Positions 12,547 through 23,256 of a stretch of 64,000 nt of DNA are shown here, one piece after another. This DNA is from Isoetes taiwanensis. Taxonomy: Eukaryota; Streptophyta; Lycopodiopsida; Isoetales; Isoetaceae. Each line of letters begins with the position of its first letter. Positions within the stretch are counted from its first letter, which is position 1. The position numbers and the translations under genes were made by a program. Location of the stretch: assembly GCA_021234155.1 (NCBI GenBank), contig JAJEKV010000002.1:27893299-27957298 (forward strand). The letters are read 5' to 3'. The notes beneath the pieces were generated by a model. That model was given only the letters and a program-made list of their open reading frames with translations, was not told the DNA's origin and did no database searches.

Positions 12547-15209
12547 GAAGGATAGAAACTTTCATATGCAATTTCTTGATGAACATTACGCAATAATCTA
12601 CTATGAAAAATGTAACAGGAAGAAGACAAAACACAAAACTTTCTTTCAAATAGAACCCTAGAAGGAGCAATGGGAGAGCGTCAAGCTTCAGACATCATGA
12701 TCTTATGAGACAAGCAAATAATTATTATGTGCGAAACTCATCTAGTGTGGTTTTTAATTCTCTTTTCATTATTTGCAAAAGTAGACCACAGTGATCTGTT
12801 GATATCATCTCAACTCAAGGTCAGTTCCAAGAGTTTTACGCAGCAGTATTGCACTCTATCACCCCATCTTCATAATATCTGGCGTACATAATTGAAATCC
12901 CTTCACTAACTCCTAAAAAAGTGCATATTCTTTGCGTCTTCTAACTTATTGCTTTATCCTAGAACTGAAATGATTTCGTGAAGGTGTGGAAGGCATAGCA
13001 TTTGATGGCTTAGGTATTTGTGTTTCTAGTATTTGCTCGAAACAAGAGCAGAATTTGAGCATAACGTTCTGAAGGCAGGTTGCAGGCAGAACTGCATTTT
13101 ATCAACTATAGATACAACCCGATTATGATCAATCTACCAATTTACAAAACAAACTACACAAAAATTCTCACAATTGCGAAATCATGACAGACGATCAGCA
13201 CAATGCAAATGTGATTAAAAAGTCTTACAAGTTGGCACATTGAAGAAGCTCTGGGTATTCATTTCTCTAAATACTGCAAGGAACAGAATGCAGCCTTTTA
13301 AACATTCCCGACTAAGTTCCGGAATGGTAAAGCTGATCAAGAACAGATCATTTGAGGTTGCAGGAGAGAAATTGTTCACCACAAAAAGCAAATTCTAAGA
13401 GCAGAATTATGCAGGCAGCTTTTTGGAAAGTGGAAAAACTTGTCAGAACGAGAGGCTGGGTTTGAATTGGCATCGAATTTGGAAGTTATATATGCGAGAA
13501 TGCTTGGTCATGAAGATTCCTTATTGTTCCGAAGACTTAGCTGCTTTCTTTGCTTTGGACTAAGACTTGTCTGACGCCATTATGGAATTTTCTTCAATTT
13601 GTGTTCTCAAAATATTCTGGCACTCCCAGTTCAAAGTTGGTCCGATATTGGATACTATCCTCCCTACTAGATTTTGTTGTTTTCAGTGTTTTGTTTCTGC
13701 AAAAAGGACAAAAGGGCAGGGGGTCGGGACTTTTTTTCTATATTGGCAATGACTTCAATGTTGGTCTTTCAGTTCAGGGCATGCAAGAGCGTATTTTATG
13801 CCATAGCCATGGATTTGCCATACCATGCGTGGCCCTTTGTTTGCTGCCCAGCTAGCTCTGTGAAGCAGCTTTTCTGCCTAGCTATGTGAACATGTTTTAA
13901 TGCTTTTTCTTTTCCCTAATGGTTGGTGCTCATTATTGTTGGTCCCATGGTTCTTGATGCAAGCAATTTTTATATTGTCCATTATGCTGAATATGCTCCA
14001 ATGGTCGTCTTCTTTATTATGCAAATTTAAAAAAAATGATTAATTTTACTAATTGTGGCATGGTTATCTCTTTGCGACTAGGTTCCGTCCGAGTCTAGGG
14101 ACATGGTATTTTCCTATGCCATACTCCTCCTCCTATGTGGTATTGGGAATGGTATTGGGAATGGTATTTAATATTTTATATACACGAAATTTATCGCTGC
14201 AGCCAAGGCCGCCACAAACATTTCTTTGGTTAGATCCACTATTAATGCAACTTTTGGTAATGTTGCTTTGCTTAGTGATGTATTTGTGTGAGTTGAGAAC
14301 AATACATGAGATGTTCTTGAACATGTAAGATTTGAACCTATGATTCTACCTTGTGTTTTGGTGTTCATAGAATATATATCCTTGCGTTTTGGTGCTCGCA
14401 AGATACATAACATGATGTTTGCAATAATCATGGGATTCCTTTTGAGTTCTAATATGTAGCACAATAACAGGGGGTTCCAGGGGGATTTGACCATAGACCA
14501 TATCCCTAAAACAATTGAATGGCTATTATAAAAAAAAGATAGCTTTAAGATAAAACATTATCTCGTTAGCCCAATAATTGTATTGATCAAAGCATTCTTA
14601 TTATGAGTCTTTGTATTTCGTATTCCAAAACCTTAAGCGAATCTGCATTTCATCTTTTAAAATCATAGGCACCCCCAATCATAATTGATTATAATCGAAA
14701 CAAGAGGTGCTTAGAGGCCTCAACCTATGGTCTGGGTCGTAGGATCGACGGATCCCACGACCGAAAAAGTCCATGGCACATCTCGTTTGAAATATGTAGC
14801 ACAATAACAAGTGTTATGATTTGGTGGGCGTATTGACAAGGCCTACTAATCAGTATATCTAGAGTGCACACTATATCCACATATTCGAATGGGACAATGG
14901 CTTTGCATTACTGAACTTGAAGGGCGATTCTTATTACAACTTCAAGAGTTGATTCTTAAGAACTTCATTGCTTATTGCTTAGCTGTAATGGGAGTATGAT
15001 CCAGGATGCATATCCATCACATTCTTTTGCTTTGTTAATTCCCACTCCAACACGTGCTTTTCCCATTTCCTCCATTCCATTTGTTGTTGCAGATGCTAAG
15101 TTCACATTCTATAAAAACAATTTGAAATCTTGTTGTTTGTGTTTCCGACTTTAGGTGTATTTTTGCATTCATCTGTATTTTTGGAGCCCTGTTCATCTTG
15201 TCCACTTGT
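12547..15209. other. Upstream region of ABCC gene, non-coding
   Basis: The 5' UTR and promoter of the minus-strand ABCC gene should lie here, nearest 12547. I could not fix a TATA box or a 5' UTR intron. Frames at 13550-13890 overlap one another and have no recognisable motif. A strong small inverted repeat at 14735-14762 is listed separately. Confidence 0.5.
14735..14762. repeat. Inverted repeat with 12-bp arms and 4-base loop
   Basis: GGTCGTAGGATC, loop GACG, then GATCCCACGACC: 11 of 12 bases pair. It is GC-rich compared with its surroundings and could form a compact hairpin. No gene or element boundary is visible beside it. Confidence 0.75.
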
Positions 15210-15214
15210 AGATT

Positions 15215-15870
15215 CTCTTTTACTCATCTAAAAGGAACCATCTGTAGGAATTCGTTAGGATATTTCAACTGGTTAGGTATTGATCCATTTCCAGACTATG
15301 TTCATGATCGGAAATAAATGGCTCATATCCAGCTTTTTGCCAATTGATATCTCTAAAATAAGGTATGAGTTGGTTCTTTGAATTATCTTTGATATCATCA
15401 CTGTGGCTATGCCTTCGTCTCTCACTCATCTAAAAGGGATCATATGCAGGGACGTGATATTTCAACTATTTAGTGATATGATCACAGGTACTGATTCATT
15501 TTCAGACTATGTGCATGTATATCAAAAACAAATAGCTCATATATAGCTTTTACCCAATTGATCTAAATTAACGCATAGTTGTTTCTTTAATATAATCACT
15601 GTGACCATGTTTCATCTCTCACTCATCTAAAATGGATCATCTACAGGTATTTGTTTAGGATCTTTCAATTGATTAGTGATATGATCACATGGTATTGATC
15701 CATTTTCAGACTATGTTCACGTGGATAAAAAAAACAAATGGCTTATATGCAGCTTTTTGCCACGTGTACTAAAAACAAATGGCTTATATGCAACTTTTGC
15801 CAATTGATCTAAACTAACATGTGAGTATTTTCGTTGATTTATCTTTGATATGATAGTTGTGACCGTTACA
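15215..15870 (+). repeat. Tandem repeat, unit about 200 bp, about three copies
   Basis: Units start at CTCATCTAAAA near 15222, 15425 and 15622. Each holds, in order, GGATCAT, TTTCAACT/TTTCAATT, TTAGTGATATGATCACA (copies 2 and 3), GATCCATTTTCAGACTATGT, AATGGCTCATAT or a variant, CCAATTGAT and CACTGTGACCATG or similar. The third copy carries an extra internal duplication of AAAACAAATGGCTTATATGC. It is a short satellite-like array. Confidence 0.8.
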
Positions 15871-16384
15871 TGGATAGAAGTAGGCATGTGTGACTCTTTG
15901 AAGAATATATGCCTAGATGAGACAACAAAAATCAAGACAACATTCACATATGTGCCAGACTTGAAATACACCTCTATGAGCTAAAATTCAGGATCAATAA
16001 GCCAAAGGAGAGTAGCAAAAAAGTCAGTACAATCAAGTTTAAGGCAATACCAAATCAAATTAGAAGCAAAATAAACACAAAATCCCAAGTCCAAGAGATG
16101 CCAACATATCAATCATGAAGGTGGATGCATGCCTTTTAAAATCCTAAGAAAACTAGCAATTTTATAAATCTCTATGCACCATTTAAATCACAGATGCATG
16201 CACATGCATTTCTTTCCAAAAAAATCATAATGAAGCGAGCCCGAACAAAAACGAACTTCCATGCAATGTTTAGATCACCAAACCAGAGGAAACGACCTAA
16301 TATGCATGCCTCCCGCCCCTCCAAGGATCTATATTTTCTTGAGAGACCATGAACTTATCCACATTAATGATGCTCACTTGACCA

Positions 16385-17300
16385 CTACCTGTCGAAGTCT
16401 AGAGGTGGTCGAGAAACCAAAAATGTTGACAAAACTTGGTGACTTTGGTAGACGAACTCTGCATTCACGTTCTTATTCATATATGGAACACAAGACTTTC
16501 TTGTTGAAGTTAATATATGCTGCCAGTTGTGACATGATAATTGTCTGATTGTCGCCTTGCAGTCATGCAGAAGATCAGAGAATTGAAAGTATCCAGATCG
16601 GTCATATCCAAACATGTCTTGTACCACTGTTCAAGATCAGCCTTCTTACATAATAATGTGGGTCATCAATCATCTTAATGGCAAATAAAGAGACATGCCC
16701 AGATGCTATAGTTCCAAATCAGCAAATCCTTTGTGACCTAAGGTTACCAAATATGATGGAAAGCTATCATCCGTCTTAAAAGGTATGGCCCCAAATCCAA
16801 GTTTGCATTTGAGAAGTGCTAGCACATTATGGAAAGGGTTCAGTTTTGACATTTTGCTTTAGCTTGGTGTTGATGTAGAGCTGGCATAGTCAGCTTAATT
16901 CCTTCATGTCCTCATCATCAAGCGAGACCTTCACCTTATAGTAATCGAGATCTTGGCTCTGGTTGCAGGCAAGATTGTAGAAATATGTGATGGCCGACCA
17001 TTGCATAATCTTTTGCATCTTGCATTTTGGAGCCCCTTGTTTTTCTCAGCAAAATTGTGCCATCCAATACGTTGCTTTGTAGATTGGGCATTTCCCCATG
17101 TATCCGCTTCATAAATTGTTTGTCAGCCAATTTTGGGTCTGGCCTTATTGGCAACTCTCCATTGCTGCCTTTAAACTTCTCTTTGCCACAAGGACTAGAT
17201 CTCTATCTATTTTTTCCAAATAACTTCACTGCACAGTATTAGTTCGATAAGGATTCCTTGGATTTTCTTGAAGGCTTCTTTTTCTTTTCATCTTCATCAT
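16385..17300 (-). pseudogene. Decayed coding fragment, unidentified, probably transposon-derived
   Basis: On the minus strand several frame segments read like protein and follow each other: PIRPDPKLADKQFMKRIHGE (near 17150), then a frame change to YYKVKVSLDDEDMKELS (near 16930), FKTDDSFPSYLVTLGHKGFA (near 16750) and VQDMFGYDRSGYFQFSDLLH (near 16620). Stops and frame changes separate them. I recognise no family. The region may belong to a mobile element, given its setting. Confidence 0.35.
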
Positions 17301-17706
17301 CTGCATCATCATTTCATGGCCCTCTAGAAGACCATATCTGCATAACCTTTCGAAGATCATCCACTTGTCTAAAGGAGGCTTATTTCCTTAACCTAATGCC
17401 TTCCATTGCTGGTGAGCATGTATGATCTAGTCAGGATACAGTTGCAATTGAAAAAGCAAAGTCAGTCGAGCCATCTGTAGAGGAAAAAAATAGATACATC
17501 GAGTCTGAACCACATTTCATGAGTCAAGAAAGGCCATTGCTCCAAGCAACACAAGACATAACCATGAAAATTAATACTATTTAATAAGGTGGCACATGAA
17601 TCTTATTTTGTGCTACCTTGTAAAGTGGTAATGATATTCATAGTTCAAAAATGTGGAAGCTCAAATGACTCTTTGAGGATTGTCTTGAGTCCTCTGTTTT
17701 CATTCT

Positions 17707-17850
17707 CTTGGGACTTTCTAGACTCTTGAATCGAGAAAGCCCCAGAAAAGCAAAAACAGAGGATATTGGAGGCTTTCTTAACTCGCAAAGTGAGAAACTA
17801 CCCCAAGAGGCAAAACAAGTGACTTGTGGTCTTTCTCGACTCGCGAGTCG
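17707..17850. repeat. Three spaced hairpin-like motifs, CTTTCT..ACTCGC..GAGAAAG type
   Basis: Motifs at about 17713-17739, 17771-17797 and 17831-17850 share CTTTCT, a GACTC/ACTCG centre and GAGAAAG or its remnant. The last contains the perfect 14-bp palindrome CGACTCGCGAGTCG (17837-17850) and ends ten bases before the LTR boundary. Related hairpins occur at 23912-23939 and 24566-24587. Confidence 0.6.
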
Positions 17851-17859
17851 ATGGGATTG

Positions 17860-19361
17860 TGTGACGTCCCTTGCTCATATACGATGCTCCCATCGTACAG
17901 AATCGGAGTTCATCCTCCTATCAATGCCCTTGCTAATATGAAGCCGTCCACCTAACATCAGATCCTTGCTAACAGTCAAGAGTCCAATGGGGAAGAATAG
18001 ACGTACCCTCGGGACCTACCTAGTTGCGGAAGCACATCAAACATGAGCACATAACATCAAATAACATACATATCCACCTCGAAGGGTGGCTCGCCATAAC
18101 ATAACATATGTAACAACATCAGTAACATCAACATAAGGGGAATCCTACCCAAGGTTCAGACTCATGGGGATCGACTGATGGCTTGGGTCTCCAGATTCAT
18201 GGCAAATGGATTGGGATGGCATAAGAACATGGTCGTTGGGTAGTCCACTCCATCCGCCCCTCCTATGCATACTTTGCAGAATAGGCTGATAAGTCTTGGG
18301 ACTCGACCGTAGTCTGCCGGGTGCATGGCCAAGGGGGCTACTCCTGGGTTGCATCTCCCCAGTCCCGATGAGGTAGAAGGAGATCACTCCCACCAGAGGC
18401 ATGCATGCCTATCACCGGCGGTTAGAGGGCCACTGCTCGTCTACAACTTGAACCCATGGAAGGTGATGCATCACCCCAGAGGTGTCGATCCCATTCCTTG
18501 CCCACACGGAGTGGCAAACCATCAGGCCTAGCCCGCTAAGATCCCTGGTAGGCTTTACACACTAGAGGGATCAATCTGCAATGGGAGAAGTCCCCCTTAT
18601 CTGCCGGCCTAGTCCCGCTACTCACAGCCAGGCGGGCTCTTATGCACAGGCCGCATAAATTGGGAATTAATGAGGCTATCTAGATACATCAACTATTGAA
18701 GCTTTCAGGGTCTCTACCCTCCTTTCCAATACACAGGAGTGCGCATATAATAGAACGTCATCATCCGTAGAACTGAAACATAGAATAACATCTAATCTAT
18801 CTACCTAAACATGCATGGTTATGTTCCTTTGTTAGAGCTTATGATCTCAAAATCTATAAGGACTCTAAGGCTGAACTAACATGCTAAACTAGCTCATTGC
18901 AAATTAAAAGTCGATATTGCACAACAGAATTGCAGTTTACCTGAACCTTGGCTTGCTCCAGCTCCTCGGAATGCGTCCATGCTTCTGTTCAAGGCGAAGG
19001 CGACCGAATCTTGGAGATCTGTTGTGCAAAGCCAGCTTGGCGGCGTCTGGCAATGCGAAATAGTAGCTTGGCTTGGCGGGAATGGCTCTTGAAGCTGGAA
19101 TGCGAAAAGGAAAAACGTTTACGGTTTCCTTTTGTTCGTTTTACACGACCTTTTAGGGTTAGGGTTAAAAGGTCATGTGGGATTTTGCCATGTGGCAAAG
19201 GGGTTAAATGCACATGTTTATAGACGTGTGCAACATAGGAAGTTGCTCCCTAGGGTGCAACCCTTTACAGTTTCCAAGTATATGTCATCAAGGCGACATG
19301 TACGAATGACGTGGTAGTATAATATATGTATTCATACCGTATATTATGCTGGAACGTCACA
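17860..19361 (-). mobile_element. LTR of a Ty3/gypsy-like retrotransposon (1.5 kb), probably the 3' LTR
   Basis: The segment begins TGTGACGTCCC and ends GGAACGTCACA, a near-perfect terminal inverted repeat with the TG..CA ends of LTRs. On the minus strand it is directly preceded by the purine-rich AAGGTGGGGAGAT (19374-19362), as expected of a polypurine tract next to a 3' LTR, so the element points left. TGTGACG ends and LTRs of this length are common in plant chromoviruses such as Tekay; that assignment is inference. No integrase or reverse transcriptase remains beside it, because the flank at 19.66 kb is a plus-strand DNA transposon. A minus-strand CTATAAAC at 19223-19216 could be the LTR promoter. 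Confidence 0.7.
19147..19174. repeat. Telomere-like repeat inside a hairpin, within the LTR
   Basis: TTTTAGGGTTAGGGTTAAAA (19151-19170) contains two degenerate plant telomere units and lies between GACCTTTT (19147) and AAAAGGTC (19167-19174), which pair perfectly. It is far too short to be a chromosome end. A telo-box role in the LTR promoter is only a possibility. Confidence 0.6.
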
Positions 19362-19419
19362 ATCTCCCCACCTTGAATTGATGCTGTCTGCAGCATCACG
19401 AGTCTCCCCACCTTGGACA
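19362..19419 (-). promoter_or_regulatory. Polypurine tract pair of the LTR element
   Basis: On the minus strand the sequence CAAGGTGGGGAGA occurs twice, at about 19419-19407 and 19375-19363. The inner copy abuts the LTR start. In Ty3/gypsy elements the tract primes plus-strand DNA synthesis; the second copy may be a duplication. Confidence 0.55.
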
Positions 19420-19658
19420 CCTGCATGCCATGAACCCTGCAACTCATCCCATACATGCAATTTTTAACAATTACGTCGAGGTAATATTTAAGTTAATTAT
19501 TATGATCACATCCTTTATTTCATAACTTGTTATAGTAAGGTAATTTCTCAACCCTTACTTAAATTAACACTTAATATTCACAAAACTTTTATAAGTTCCA
19601 CACTTAATATTCACAAAACGTTTTAGGATTTTATAATTTAAAGGTCCATTTCGTCTCC

Positions 19659-22314
19659 TTGCAACACATTATGACAAAAATATGTGCTGCAAGAGTGCGA
19701 CCCTCCTGCCACTTAGATCATTCTATTGGCCTGCCCGTCCACATCCTTCCACATCCTTCCAATTGCATGTGCGGGTGCAGACAACATTGCAGAGGCTGTC
19801 GGCATGTTATTGAATGGCCTTGGCAGGATATAAGATATCATGCCACTGATCTAGCTCCTTCCTCATTGAGCTCAAACATAGAATATGTAGAGGGAGTGTC
19901 AGATGCAGATGAAGAAATTGATCCTACAATGGATCTAGCTACTCGGTTTCCTCGTAAAATAGAATCAGATGATGATGAACCACCACTTAGTTTCTCAAGA
20001 ACTGATCTCTTGGACAAGCATTGCCACATTCTTCTCATATGTGACCGAAGTAAATATGCAGAGGCCATAATTATCTTCAGTGATCCCCAAGATGCTGTTG
20101 ACGATGAATATTTAAGAAACTCAAAGGTGGGCCTTTGTATAGCTGAACTAATTATAGAGGATCTCAAATGTCATACTTGTGCAGAAAGGCCAACTGAAAA
20201 TGCACTTGTACAATGGAAAAACAGCGATGTGATGCTGCAGGATGGAAGGACTATCTCACAACATCTGCAAGCTCGAGAAGCTAAAGATAATGAGGATATG
20301 GAGGAATCATTTGAGGACAACATTCAGGCTCAATTCAAGCGAAAAAAGGAAGTACACTTACACAAATAGGATTCCAAGCGAGCCCAAGGGAAAGAGCAAA
20401 AAGGAAAGGCTATGCTCCACAAGTTCCATCAACAAGTTTATGAAGACAAGCTGCTGCAAAAATACTCGCAACAAAATACTTACCAAGCATCAAGTACGTG
20501 CATTAAGAAAAGAATTTTATTCTCAACCATACAATGCAAAGGTTACATGTTTTTTTGACGTGCTGAGTGTGACTTACACAGGACAAAGAGAGAAAAGGAT
20601 AGTGCTCAAGGGGCTCGAATTCTGTCTGGCTGGGTGGCGCATGGCTTTAGGTATCTATCAGTCAACATTCTACAATTGGAGAAAGAGATTTGAAGCAGGT
20701 GGAAAACTGGCTGAACATGGTAATACGGGCTCCAAGAAGCCTAGATCTGCCACATTGGCCACCAAATGTGTGCTAGATAGATTTATTCAAGAGAATGCTA
20801 AAAGTATTCCCTATAGGAGCAAAAGAGGTAGAGATGATGTAAGAGAAAATGTACGCAAGCTTCCTTCCATTCTTAATAAGAAGGTACATAAAAAAGTTGG
20901 TGTAGTGGTTGAAGATTTCCAGATGTTAACATTGCAAAAAATACAGCCTTCTCTAATTATCTTATTTGACTTGGCTTAAGATCTTTGATGAGATCCAAGT
21001 GGACTTTATGATGGTCAGCCACACCCATGATGATATTGATGCTTTATTTGAAAATTTTTCAACCTTGACGAGTTCATCGGATGACCAGAGCTACTTTACT
21101 TGTTCGGCAAGTGCAATGCAAAATCTCCAATTCCATACTTCATTGATGAAGTCCCAAATTGGAAGGCTTTCGTGAAGGGATTCATCCCTGATAAGGGCTA
21201 ATGCCTAGTTGGTCATATTGAACCGTTGCTCTTCAAATTTAAGATGGCAGGAGATTGGCCTGTTATGCAATACAAAATGCGTCCTACACATAAAGAGTGG
21301 CTGCCATCAGATTCTCTAGGAGTTAGAATGTGGAAAGAGGATGAACATGGTCAGCCAATGCTACCAAGTGGTGTGCCATAAAATATTCCTCCCAGAACAA
21401 CATTGAAAGATCTTCCTGGGTTGAAGGATAGCATCAACATATACATCTCCTTATGGAAGGACATATGTAAGAATTAAGAAATTAGCTTGTTTGCAAGGCA
21501 ATACATGGAAAGTGTTGAGTATTGGAGCCATCTTCTTATCTCTTTGGAGGATGTTGCTCCAGGACATCCTCGAAATGATGCATCTTGGCCACAAACAAGA
21601 CAAGCTCCTCTAGAACAAGTTGCATTTGTTCAAGGGGGATTCACCGTTTTTTACGTATAAACCATGTGCATGCACGGGAGGGGGGTTTTTTCGGCCCATT
21701 TATGTACATATACGATCGGCAGGGGGTCCTTTTTCTGGTTTATTTTGCACTAGCCTAGGTAATTTTTATTCGGAAGGGGTCAAATTTTACTTTTAAAAAT
21801 CCGTATACAGGGGGGTTTTCCGCCACCCCATGCACGCAGATGGCATACCCCCCTTATATATGAGTGAATCCTCCGGGCATTTGTTCCAGAGATCGATGTA
21901 TCTGCCTTGGTCATACGACCTTTACCTTCTTATTATGGCCCTTCAGATGGGCGTCGAGTGATGCCTCTTAAAGAGTTTGATCCTCACGTACATGTGACAA
22001 AGGGTATGTTTGTTCTAGTCAGACCTGGAGATGACAACACTGCCACTTGGTTAGGATATGCAGAGGAGAATGCTGTTCTTGATCCAGAGTCTACAAATTT
22101 TGGCCATATTTATATATTGTGGTGGAAGCCTACTGGAGGGGACTACATAGACTGCTTAACTAAGCGTTGGCGGCCTAGTCCTTTCGATCCTTCAAGGTAT
22201 GAAAATTTAGATGCTATTCGTTATGCTTGGGATGCCAACGGCAAGAGGCCAAAAACTGTCCAAATTCTGAAATATATTGTAGACATGTGGAAAGACGTAG
22301 CACATTCATCTTAA
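19659..22314 (+). pseudogene. Transposase of unnamed family A, copy 1 (HTHDDIDALF type), broken
   Basis: Successive plus-strand segments make one long transposase-like protein: 19659-20369 with a Cys/His-rich CMCGCRQHCRGC and an acidic stretch, 20242-20979 in another frame with the helix-turn-helix-like STFYNWRKRF (near 20664) and GNTGSKKPRSATL (near 20722), 20966-21175 with DFMMVSHTHDDIDALFENFS, and 21907-22314 with MFVLVRPGDDNTATWLGY. The same blocks recur in the same order at 37.5-40.75 kb. HTHDDIDALF probably belongs to an RNase-H-like catalytic core, but I cannot place all acidic residues because the segment just upstream looks deleted. Frameshifts and a MITE insertion at 21632 make this copy dead. 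Proteins of this type are known to me from seedless plants as unnamed predictions. Confidence 0.65.
21632..21876. mobile_element. MITE, 245 bp, with 10-bp target-site duplication
   Basis: The flanks GCATTTGTTC at 21622-21631 and 21877-21886 are identical direct repeats. Between them lies an AT/G-run-rich insert starting AAGGGGGATTCAC and ending GTGAATCCTCCGG, an inverted repeat matching over about 11 of 13 bases. A second inner pair, GCATGCACGGGAG and CCCCATGCACGC, is also inverted. Removing the insert and one duplicate joins the transposase frame AFV to PEID in phase, so the insertion site is exact. A 9-10 bp duplication suggests a Mutator-like origin; hAT (8 bp) is the alternative if the repeat is partly chance. 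Confidence 0.85.
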
Positions 22315-22369
22315 TACATGAGATCTTGTACTTTACTATATATCTGATCTATATATGTTCTTATGTTTT

Positions 22370-22660
22370 GCGCTTATCCGACCGTCTGTTCGAGATCCGA
22401 CGGCTCACGTGGGTTTGGGACGTATCCTACGGCCCAGATGGCCTGGGAGTTTACATATAATATGTGTACCGCGGTCCAGATTGATCTGATCCTGACCGTC
22501 GGTCCAAGATCCGACGGCTCACGTGGCTTGAGGACACATCCTACGGTCCACGTGGCTTTGGGAATTATATGTAATAGATCCTACAGCTCATATTGCTTTT
22601 ATATGGTGAGATCTTGATCATTGATCGAGTCTAAGATCCTAAGGCTCATATTGAATGCTC
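22370..22660 (+). repeat. Degenerate repeats of GATCCNACGGCTCACGTGG
   Basis: The words GATCCGACGGCTCACGTGG (22394, 22508), ATCCTACGGCCCAGATGG (22424), ATCCTACGGTCCACGTGG (22538), GATCCTACAGCTCATATTG (22577) and GATCCTAAGGCTCATATTG (22635) form a decaying series. The two best copies are 114 bases apart within a larger duplicated unit. CACGTG cores are present, but nothing shows that they regulate a gene. Confidence 0.7.
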
Positions 22661-22701
22661 GTTCCTTAAGGAAAGACTTTTAAAATTTTTTATATTATTG
22701 G

Positions 22702-22758
22702 AGGGATTCGAACCCTGGTCCTCAACCCCCCAAACCCTCCACTCTAACCACTAAACCA
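22702..22758 (-). ncRNA. tRNA-like sequence with A and B boxes (SINE head or tRNA pseudogene)
   Basis: On the minus strand TGGTTTAGTGG (22758-22748) fits the RNA polymerase III A box, and GGTTCGAATCC (22714-22704) is a perfect B box. Their start-to-start distance of 44 bases matches tRNA spacing. The bases at the anticodon place read TGG. The acceptor stem cannot be formed from the flanks and the T stem is imperfect, so a working tRNA is unlikely. A tRNA-derived SINE head is the best reading; no SINE body was recognised. Confidence 0.55.
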
Positions 22759-22879
22759 AGCATTAATTCTATGAAAAATTTATGTTTCAAATATACTTAA
22801 GGGTAATGTTGTAATTAAGATAAAACAGACTATAATATTCTAGGATGTTTTGAAAGTTTCAAAATGTTCCAGAAAGTTC

Positions 22880-23080
22880 TAATATGTTCTAGAAATTTCT
22901 AGAATGTAAAGGAATCCAAGAGAATTAAAGGGAATATAAGAAAATCTCATAAATTGTAAGAGAATCTAGGAAAATATACAAGTCTAACGGAATCTCTTAA
23001 AATCTAATTGAATCTAAGGGAATCTTCATAATATCTAAGGGAATCTAAGAAAATCTTGATGAAATCTTAGAGTTTTTTTA
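22880..23080 (+). repeat. Low-complexity repeat of AATCTAAGGGAATCT words
   Basis: About 200 bases are built from variants of GGAATCTAAG and AAAATCT without a stable period. It follows the tRNA-like sequence and contains no frame of interest. Confidence 0.6.
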
Positions 23081-23256
23081 AGATTTTGCAATGAGCGACA
23101 ATAGAATGTTCTAAAATCTTTCATAATAAAGGTGTACAATATAAATCTTGAAAAAAAATATTCTAGATGCTCAGGGCAAGCGCCTCAGTCTAAAAATAGA
23201 AAATGTTTTAAAAAATATTGCACAGATCCAAAATAGATTATTTTAGAAGGTTTTAA

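Noticed and set aside
13550-13890. Three overlapping plus-strand frames with hydrophobic stretches
   Set aside because: All three frames are open by chance in T-rich DNA, and no motif or splice continuation was found.
15215-15870. Regularly spaced repeats, considered as CRISPR-like
   Set aside because: Units are long, contiguous and diverged, in plant nuclear DNA. This is an ordinary tandem repeat.
19147-19174. Telomere or internal telomere site
   Set aside because: Only two degenerate units are present, inside an LTR.
18948-19223. Plus-strand frame of 91 codons
   Set aside because: It lies inside the LTR, antisense to the element, with no motif.
22702-22758. Working tRNA gene
   Set aside because: A and B boxes fit, but no acceptor stem can be drawn and the T stem has a mismatch.
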